Of a stretch of DNA of 64,000 nucleotides, positions 59,138-64,000 are shown piece after piece. Position 1 is the first letter of the stretch. The number at the start of each line of letters is the position of its first letter. The position numbers and the translations under genes are program-made. The stretch comes from Siphonodentalium dalli (taxonomy: Eukaryota; Mollusca; Scaphopoda; Gadilida; Siphonodentaliidae), in NCBI GenBank assembly GCA_032622095.1, contig CP136063.1, positions 204,155,934 to 204,219,933 on the forward strand, in the 5' to 3' direction. The notes under the pieces are model-generated. The model saw nothing but the letters and a program-made list of their open reading frames with translations, ran no database searches and was not told the DNA's origin.

Positions 59138-60078
59138 TTATATGCCCGTTTGAAAAAACGGTCGTATTATCATACTATTATGTAAATGGGTTGTCCATCT
59201 GTCCGTCGTCCGCTTTTGGTTTCCAGATGATAACTTTAGATTGAATCGAGTGAACTGAACCACATTTGGTATGTTAGTTTACCAAACCAAAATACAGATC
59301 AAGTTCGAATATGGGTTTCGTCCGCATGATTTTGACTGAGTTATACCCCTTTTTCGACTTAGATTTTACCTGATTTGCGGTTTCCAGATGATAACTTTAG
59401 ATTGAATCAAGTGAACTGAACCAAATTTGGTATACCGGTATTAGTTTACCACCCCAAAATACAGATCAAGTTCGAATATGGGTTTCGTCTGCATTATTTT
59501 GACTGAGTTATGTCCCTTTTTTACTTAGATTTTACATGATATGCGGTTTCCAGATTACTTTTTTTTATTTTTGTTTTTATTTCGTCTTAACCCTTTACCC
59601 AACAGAACGGCCCTGTGCCAATGCATTCTCTTATATATGCGAGTCGACCATAGGTCGCCTCGCATATATAAGAGAATGCATTGGCTTAACACATTAAAAA
59701 TTATAAAATTGTTAAAGAATGTAAGAAAAAATGGTAAAAAGTGTTAAAAAAAGATTTGTTTAGGCCAATGCATTCTCTTATATATGCGAGGCGACCTATG
59801 GTCGACTCGCATATATAAGAGAATGCATTGGCACAGGGCATAACTGTAACCATCACAATGTGGTCAATGAGCCGGTTCCAATGATATCCATATTTGTATG
59901 GTTCTATTGAGACAGACCGAAGATAATTTAGGCTGTTGAAGCTTTATTTGGCCGGTTTTGGCCGGTTTGTTGGGTAAAGGGTTAAGTCAAAGGTTTTCTA
60001 ACAAATGAAATAAACCTTGCCCCGCTCTACTCCAGAAACGGACGTATTATGCCACGCCCCCATGGCGTGCTCTTGTTA
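59138..60078 (+). mobile_element. Tandem-core element carrying a nested TTAA MITE
   Basis: The start CCCGTTTGAAAAAACGGTCG matches the 37368 element. Two units (CCAGATGATAACTTTAGATT, ACAGATCAAGTTCGAATATG) follow, then the MITE 59587-59985, then GGACGTATTATGCCACGCCC and the terminal GGCGTGCTCTTGTTAG. The nested order shows that the MITE is younger. Confidence 0.85.
59587..59985. mobile_element. 399-bp TTAACCCTTTACCCAACA MITE, copy 2
   Basis: The ends TTAACCCTTTACCCAACA and TGTTGGGTAAAGGGTTAA are perfect, with two internal perfect palindromes. It is collinear with 36219-36614, with very few differences, and lies in the 3' UTR intron. Confidence 0.93.
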
Positions 60079-60224
60079 GCTTTTCATCTGCCTGTCATGT
60101 GATTTTATTACCTGAACATCCCTCAAAATGATTACCAGACCATTCCAATGTATACTATTATTATAACTGACTGGGATAATCTATTTATTAAAGAAACAGT
60201 TAGTGACACTCTAATTTATTTCAG

Positions 60225-60765
60225 GTCACCACAATCATCAACTTCTAAAGAATCCTTCACCACGATCATCAACCTCTAAAGAATTATTTGTATTCGTGGC
60301 TCGTATCTACCTGAGTCCAGGATCCTGACCTTCATGGACATAAGCTAGGAACATCGATAGCTGTATCAGGATCCACGCATTGTCATAGTTTTCCCTTGTT
60401 TCCATGTGATATATCAGCATGTTGATTTTAACTCTTTTAGTGCCAAAGCTGACCAGATTGATCTCAAAGTGACTAGTCAGTCATAACATTCTTGTGTGAG
60501 AGTGTCAGAGCTTGAACATTGATTCTTTTGTGCCTGTTAAATCTGATGTCAAGTTGTGTTCCTTGAGTATTATTGTATTACTGACTTCACCATGCCTATG
60601 TGTTAAATAGGCACATAGCTTACAGCACATGTATTCAGAATAATTTTTACCATTAAATTATTGTTTGCTCTCTCATAAGTGGACTAGAAATCGGAACTAC
60701 TTCTATTCTCATTTGTTAAGCCTTAGCTTCTCGGTTCTGGGTAATAAATTACACTAATCCATTTA
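60225..60765 (+). other. Candidate terminal 3' UTR exon
   Basis: A good acceptor (CTAATTTATTTCAG, ends 60224) precedes non-coding DNA that begins with two imperfect copies of CACCAC(A/G)ATCATCAAC followed by CTCTAAAGAAT or CTTCTAAAGAAT. AATAAA occurs at 60743-60748. The intron 58282-60224 would hold tandem-core elements and a TTAA-bounded MITE. This exon is inferred from splice signals only. Confidence 0.5.
60743..60748 (+). terminator. Candidate polyadenylation signal AATAAA
   Basis: This canonical hexamer lies about 520 nt into the candidate 3' UTR exon. ATTAAA at about 60653 is an alternative. No cleavage-site evidence can be read from genomic sequence. Confidence 0.35.
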
Positions 60766-60808
60766 AATGTTTACAGTGATATATTGAGGAACAATCAGTT
60801 CATATAAG

Positions 60809-60856
60809 GTAGCAGTACACGGGTTGTAGGGGGTCTGAAAAATAGAAAAATAATAT

Positions 60857-60896
<40 letters not shown>

Positions 60897-61477
60897 TAAC
60901 AGCCAGTGTAGCCTGTGTTAACCATGTCATTACTGGTTTGAAGGTTTATTTATTTTACAAAACTGGGAAAGTTATCAAAAAAGTGAAAAATTTGGATACG
61001 CAACAGGGTTTTCGTATTCAATGAAGGCCAACTCTGTGTTATTGCATGGTTACAGGAAAATAGCCCGGTTTCTCTCCCCTGAATTCTGTCATCTGGGTTC
61101 GCAAGACATTTTTTTCAAATTGATACAATAACTTTTTCTATTTCAAATATTTCTCAGCTCTAACATAGCTCTATCAGGTGGAAGAATCTTATTTACTGAC
61201 ATTCGCTCTATCATGGTCTGTTTTTGGGTTGAAAATGGCCAATTTGAGTAAAAAAATGGGTAAAATTGAGCGTTTCGTGTGTGCAAACCAAGGGGCATAA
61301 CTCAATGACAAATTGTACGAAGAAGCTAAAGTACAGACAAATGATTACACCTAAAATTTCTGTCGAAACTAAAACATGCTTGATGGGACATATGCCAAAG
61401 ATAATGGATCAGCATTGATTTGAAGTACAGTACCCCCTCCCAGGTTGGCAAAATTGCTGGAAATCGTGTATTGCTAC
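60809..61477. mobile_element. GTAGCAATACACG-ended element, uninterrupted copy, with G37 tract
   Basis: The left GTAGCAGTACACGGGTTG and the right GAAATCGTGTATTGCTAC delimit a copy of the 41451 element. A run of 37 G (60858-60894) sits near its left end. Confidence 0.8.
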
Positions 61478-61479
61478 CT

Positions 61480-62750
61480 AATATATATCGTGGAGAGTGT
61501 TTCATAATCGGATTTGAGAGATACTTAATGTTGAAGCATATATGATACTTTATACAAGTAACCACTAGCGTCATTATACTTTATATGTTATGGTGGAGGT
61601 GGGGGGGGGAGATGTTAAAAAAAAATTTGAAAACAAAAATATGTTAATATTACGTTTGCGCGCATAATGAGCTGATTCCATTATGCTATGGTGGAATTGG
61701 CAAGTTACCCTGGGCAGGCCAGGCCAAAAATTAATAGAATGATTTTTTATGACTGTCATAATCTAAAACTGCAAATAAAAGATTATTTTATTAAGGAATC
61801 TTGACACTTGGTTAAACCAGACAAAGATTTATTCTCAGAAATTCAGATATGATGTGTCAGTTGATGTAAACTTCAGGAGTCATTAGTACAGAATACTGGC
61901 GGCCATCTTCTATTTCAAAATTCAATCCATTAGCACAAACTACAGGCCGGAGTGTTTGTCTGGTCATCATGAAATTTGTCGTGGAAGTTAATACTGACAT
62001 GTCATTCGGCCATAAAACATGGCCGTCGTTAGCATCTTGGATTTTACTCTTTGTATGACTACTAAATCCTTTGACACAGGCTACAGGTCGTATCTTTGGT
62101 CGGATCATAATGAAATTTGTCATGGCTGTTAACATTGAAATGTAGATAGGAACGAGTCATTTTGTGCGTCATTCGGCCATAAAACATGTCTGCTGGCAGC
62201 CATCTTGGATTTTACTATTTGCATGACTAAATCCTTTGGCACACCCAAGAGTCCACTTGCCTCATCGACTCATCACCAAACTTCATATTAATCTTGATAT
62301 TGATCTACTAGCTGTCAGATGTTTTTGAATTTTATTGGAAAACATAGCCACCAGCAACCATCTTGGATTTTACTTTATATATATCTCTTCATGTTATTAA
62401 TCTAGTATTACTTAGATCTCGACCTTCAACTTTCCGCATTCCTAATTGCTCCATTGACTGTAACACATGAAATTATTCCCTTTCCAAGTTGAGCTACAGT
62501 GTCGTTGACACTTTCATTCTTTCCAAGTTTACAAAGGATAGGATAAATTTTATTTAAAAGTCGGAGGTAATAACATACAAACACAAAAATCACAAGCTCT
62601 GAAGAGCAACTGTAAAACAAATACATATATAAGTTATACACTTACACATTACCATATCAATTTTATACAAGTTAAAATAAGTTATCCTAGTTAAAATACC
62701 AAACTGTAAGAGTACAAAATTTTATTTATCGAGTAATAGAATTACTATTT
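61480..62750. other. Non-coding; GGCAGCCATCTTGGATTTTA repeat at about 61880-62380
   Basis: Three units near 61890, 62010 and 62180 share GGCCGTCGTTAGCATCTTGG or GGCAGCCATCTTGGATTTTA, ACAGGC(C/T) and CATCATGAAATTTGTC. The minus frame 62426-62641 was considered and not accepted as a gene. Confidence 0.5.
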
Positions 62751-63209
62751 GTGACCCGCCATATAAAATCCAGTCGGAAGTCGGAATTTTTTTTACCCTG
62801 TGCCAATGCATTCTCTTATATATGCGAGTCGACCATAGGTCGCCTCGCATATATAAGAGAATGCATTGGCTTAACAATTTTTTATCATGTTTTTTAAATA
62901 AATGTTTCTTACAATTTTTAGGACATAAAATAAAAAAACATCCATTACCCTGCAGGGAGCCCCACACATATATAGAAGCACATAGAAGAGTGTCGTCTGC
63001 TCATGTTTGTCTGGGGCTCTGTATGGGTGAAATTATAAAATTGTTAAAGAATACAAGAACAAATTATTAAAATTGTAAAAAATTGTTAGGCCAATGCATT
63101 CTCTTATATATGCGAGGCGACCTATGGTCGACTCGCATATATAAGAGAATGCATTGGCACAGGGTAAAAAAAATCCTGACTTCCGACTGGATTTGATATG
63201 GCGGGTCGC
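62751..63209. mobile_element. 459-bp GTGACCCGCCATAT MITE, copy 1
   Basis: The ends GTGACCCGCCATATAAAATC and GATTTGATATGGCGGGTCGC are inverted. Two internal perfect palindromes (CTCTTATATATGCGAGTCGA and complement) flank a central AT-rich part with GGGAGCCCCACACATATATA. Confidence 0.92.
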
Positions 63210-63370
63210 ATTTAATTAAAAAAAACACCAGTACAGTATAATTTAATTTGCTTCTTCCTGCTTCTTCCAGTAATAAAAGAGAAAAGGAAATTAGAATTTG
63301 CTTGAATTTCATGTCTGAGATTTTGGAATGCTTTCAATGGTTAGCAAAAAATAATAAATTCCTGTAATAT

Positions 63371-63828
63371 GTGACCCGCCATATCAAATCCAGTCGGAAG
63401 TCGGGATCTTTTTACCCTGTGCCAATGCATTCTCTTATATATGCGAGTCGACCATAGGTCGCCTCGCATATATAAGAGAATGCATTGGCCTAACAATTTT
63501 TTACAATTTTAATAATTTGTTCTTGTATTCTTTAACAATTTTATAATTTCACCCATACAGAGCCCCCAGACAAACATGAGCAGACAACACTCTTCTATGT
63601 GCTTCTATATATGTGTGGGGCTCCCTGCAGGGTAATGGATGTTTTTTTATTTTATGTCCTAAAAATTGTAAGAAACATTTATTTAAAAAACATGATAAAA
63701 AATTGTTAAGCCAATGCATTCTCTTATATATGAGAGGCGACCTATGGTCGACTCGCATATATAAGAGAATGCATTGGCACAGGGTAAACAAAATCCCGAC
63801 TTCCGACTGGATTTTATATGGCGGTCAC
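63371..63828. mobile_element. 458-bp GTGACCCGCCATAT MITE, copy 2, inverted centre
   Basis: It has the same ends, but the central part is the reverse complement of copy 1 (TATATATGTGTGGGGCTCCC). The two copies are 161 bp apart and form a near-perfect inverted pair. Confidence 0.92.
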
Positions 63829-63945
63829 ATATAGATAAAATGTAGGTCTACTCGCATATATAAGAGAATGCATTGGCACAGGGTAAAAAAAATCCCGACT
63901 TCCGACTGGATTTGATATGGCGGGTCACATATAGATAAAATGTTA
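63827..63945. repeat. Third, partial MITE end duplicated with its flank
   Basis: The flank CACATATAGATAAAATGT occurs at 63827-63844 and again at 63926-63943. Between them is a right-half MITE (TACTCGCATATATAAGAGAA through ATATGGCGGGTCAC). This indicates a tandem duplication of the MITE's right end plus neighbouring DNA. Confidence 0.85.
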
Positions 63946-64000
63946 GTGATTAATAATAGTTTCAATGTTAGTTAGGTCATCAAAATGATCAAAGAATTAT

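Noticed and set aside
62426-62641. Minus-strand frame ending LGKGIISCVTVNGAIRNAES, considered as a terminal exon of a neighbouring gene
   Set aside because: It looks fairly protein-like, but there is no acceptor AG with a pyrimidine tract at a suitable place, no second exon upstream, and I do not recognise the protein.

Overview
This window is spliced eukaryotic DNA, most likely from a mollusc and perhaps a bivalve. It is AT-rich, has GT-AG introns of 1 to 18 kb, and is crowded with short non-autonomous transposons. It also holds tandem-core elements with a unit of about 160 bp that resemble the 'pearl' (Helentron-associated) elements described in bivalves. The species call is an inference from repeat style; the eukaryotic call is certain.

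One protein-coding gene can be supported. It lies on the + strand in eleven coding exons between 15074 and 58275. All ten introns keep phase when joined, giving 1299 nt and 432 residues. The product is a fold-type II PLP enzyme of the threonine ammonia-lyase (threonine dehydratase) 'medium form', with a C-terminal ACT-like domain. Exon 1 starts with a short 5' UTR piece behind an acceptor at 15057-15058, so at least one upstream non-coding exon is expected; two candidate first-exon/promoter regions are given (about 3340-3537 and 5480-5770). A 3' UTR intron (58282-60224) and a terminal exon with an AATAAA near 60743 are also likely.

The most unusual structure is in the gene itself. The 3' end of exon 1 together with its splice donor is tandemly repeated, giving ten donor copies between 15227 and 15801. 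All donor spacings are multiples of three (66, 60, 57, 66, 66, 66, 66, 60, 66) and the coding frame stays open through the whole array. Every one of the ten donors would therefore join exon 2 in frame and would add 0 to 9 copies of a roughly 22-residue repeat to the N-terminal part of the enzyme. The 3' end of exon 6 has undergone the same kind of event independently (six donors, strict 53-bp unit, 30509-30775), but there the period is not a multiple of three and a stop is met.

Layout: 1-3100 satellite-like and C-rich repeats; 3100-5800 low-repeat DNA with two promoter/first-exon candidates; 5800-15058 intronic or intergenic DNA with a tRNA-derived SINE, foldback elements and MITEs; 15059-40201 exons 1-10 with repeat-filled introns; 40202-58170 an 18-kb intron made largely of nested hAT-like, Harbinger-like and tandem-core elements; 58171-60760 last coding exon and 3' UTR; 60800-64000 more MITEs, ending in a pair of inverted 459-bp copies. 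Several insertions have exact target-site duplications, so the order of nesting can be read. I saw no convincing second gene, no reverse transcriptase, no rRNA and no CRISPR array.
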